Program-made: the position numbers and the translations under genes
The notes under the pieces: generated by a model
What the model saw: only the letters and a program-made list of their open reading frames with translations
Told to the model about the DNA's origin: nothing
Database searches by the model: none
Assembly (NCBI GenBank): GCA_017469265.1
Contig: JAFUGS010000048.1
Location: 30,511-94,510 of the forward strand
Direction of reading: 5' to 3'
DNA from: Clostridia bacterium
GTDB lineage: Bacteria > Bacillota > Clostridia > Christensenellales > Aristaeellaceae
DNA length: 64,000 nucleotides
In this document: positions 63,863-64,000 of the stretch, one piece after another
Position numbering within the stretch: the stretch's first letter is position 1
How the letters are laid out: each line of letters begins with the position of its first letter

Positions 63863-64000
63863 TGCAAGCTTCCTGTATAATACAAACTGACCGGTGAGGA
63901 GGCGGTCGATTGAAAAGGAAGGTACCCCGTAGTAAGATAGGCACGCTGACGCCCAAGTTAGCGAACCTAAAAAACAGGAGGTACCCGAGATGAATAATAC
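63863..64000 (+). mobile_element. Probable end of a second mobile element (partial)
   Basis: The HD-gene similarity ends near 63862. The next 127 bases are non-coding on the plus strand and lead to AACAGGAGG and an ATG at 63990. This looks like the left end of an insertion sequence with its transposase start. The boundary is approximate and the family cannot be told. Confidence 0.35.
63990..64000 (+). CDS. Start of a gene cut by the window end
   Basis: ATGAATAATAC (MNNT) follows AGGAGG with eight bases between. Probably a transposase of the element that interrupts the HD gene, but only four residues are visible. Confidence 0.4.

Noticed and set aside
57415-64000. Complete integrative conjugative element
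   Set aside because: Integrase and excisionase genes are present, but no relaxase, coupling protein or type IV secretion gene lies in the window. The element may continue beyond 64000 or be a remnant.

Overview
The window is a stretch of bacterial chromosome from a GC-rich member of the Clostridia (Firmicutes). The main evidence is the gene order frr, uppS, cdsA, dxr, rseP, ispG, polC on the minus strand, which is the usual Firmicutes order, and the presence of PolC, the Gram-positive replicative polymerase. Strong AGGAGG ribosome binding sites and sigma-A type promoters (TTGNNN, 17 bp, TATAAT) agree. Many peptide and sugar importers and intracellular or unplaced carbohydrate enzymes suggest a gut or rumen anaerobe, perhaps near Christensenellales. 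That placement is inference. I found no tRNA, rRNA or CRISPR array.

Layout. 1-7071: housekeeping block (polC partial, ispG, rseP, dxr, cdsA, uppS, frr). 7101-22530: two oligopeptide (Opp/Dpp) ABC operons on the minus strand, separated by an M42 aminopeptidase. The first operon has an OppC carrying a seven-repeat RCC1-like propeller between its first membrane helix and its permease domain, and an OppF with a long coiled-coil insert. 22797-33127: a carbohydrate locus with an AraC regulator facing an LplB/YtcP-type permease pair, its binding protein, a beta-helix protein and a convergent multidomain protein with a GH43-like domain. 33361-41417: a third Opp operon on the plus strand, again with unusual inserts and an OppF fused to a membrane tail. 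41481-46982: an ApbE-like membrane protein, TPR protein, zinc ribbon, Dus, MBL hydrolase and AEC transporter. 47212-53698: a STAND NTPase with TPRs next to a large secreted protein with a C39-like peptidase domain, InlB-type repeats and an LRR. 53846-56681: YczE/YitT-like membrane protein, GH113-like glycosidase, and a fusion of low-molecular-weight phosphatase and metallophosphoesterase.

56778-64000 is an accessory region: a DUF6998-like protein, a Tn916-type integrase with two excisionase-like genes, an IS66 transposase remnant, a small tail-anchored protein, and a recombinase-in-trio (RIT) element. The RIT element has three overlapping tyrosine recombinase genes and perfect 58-bp inverted repeats. 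It sits inside an HD-domain gene: joining the two GATCCAT copies that flank it (60200-60206 and 63734-63740) restores a continuous HD reading frame with its stop codon. A second mobile element appears to interrupt the same gene near the window end.

The most unusual points are the propeller-carrying OppC, the coiled-coil and membrane additions to the Opp ATPases, the precise and reconstructable RIT insertion with a possible RBS-sequestering hairpin, and the STAND/C39 gene pair.
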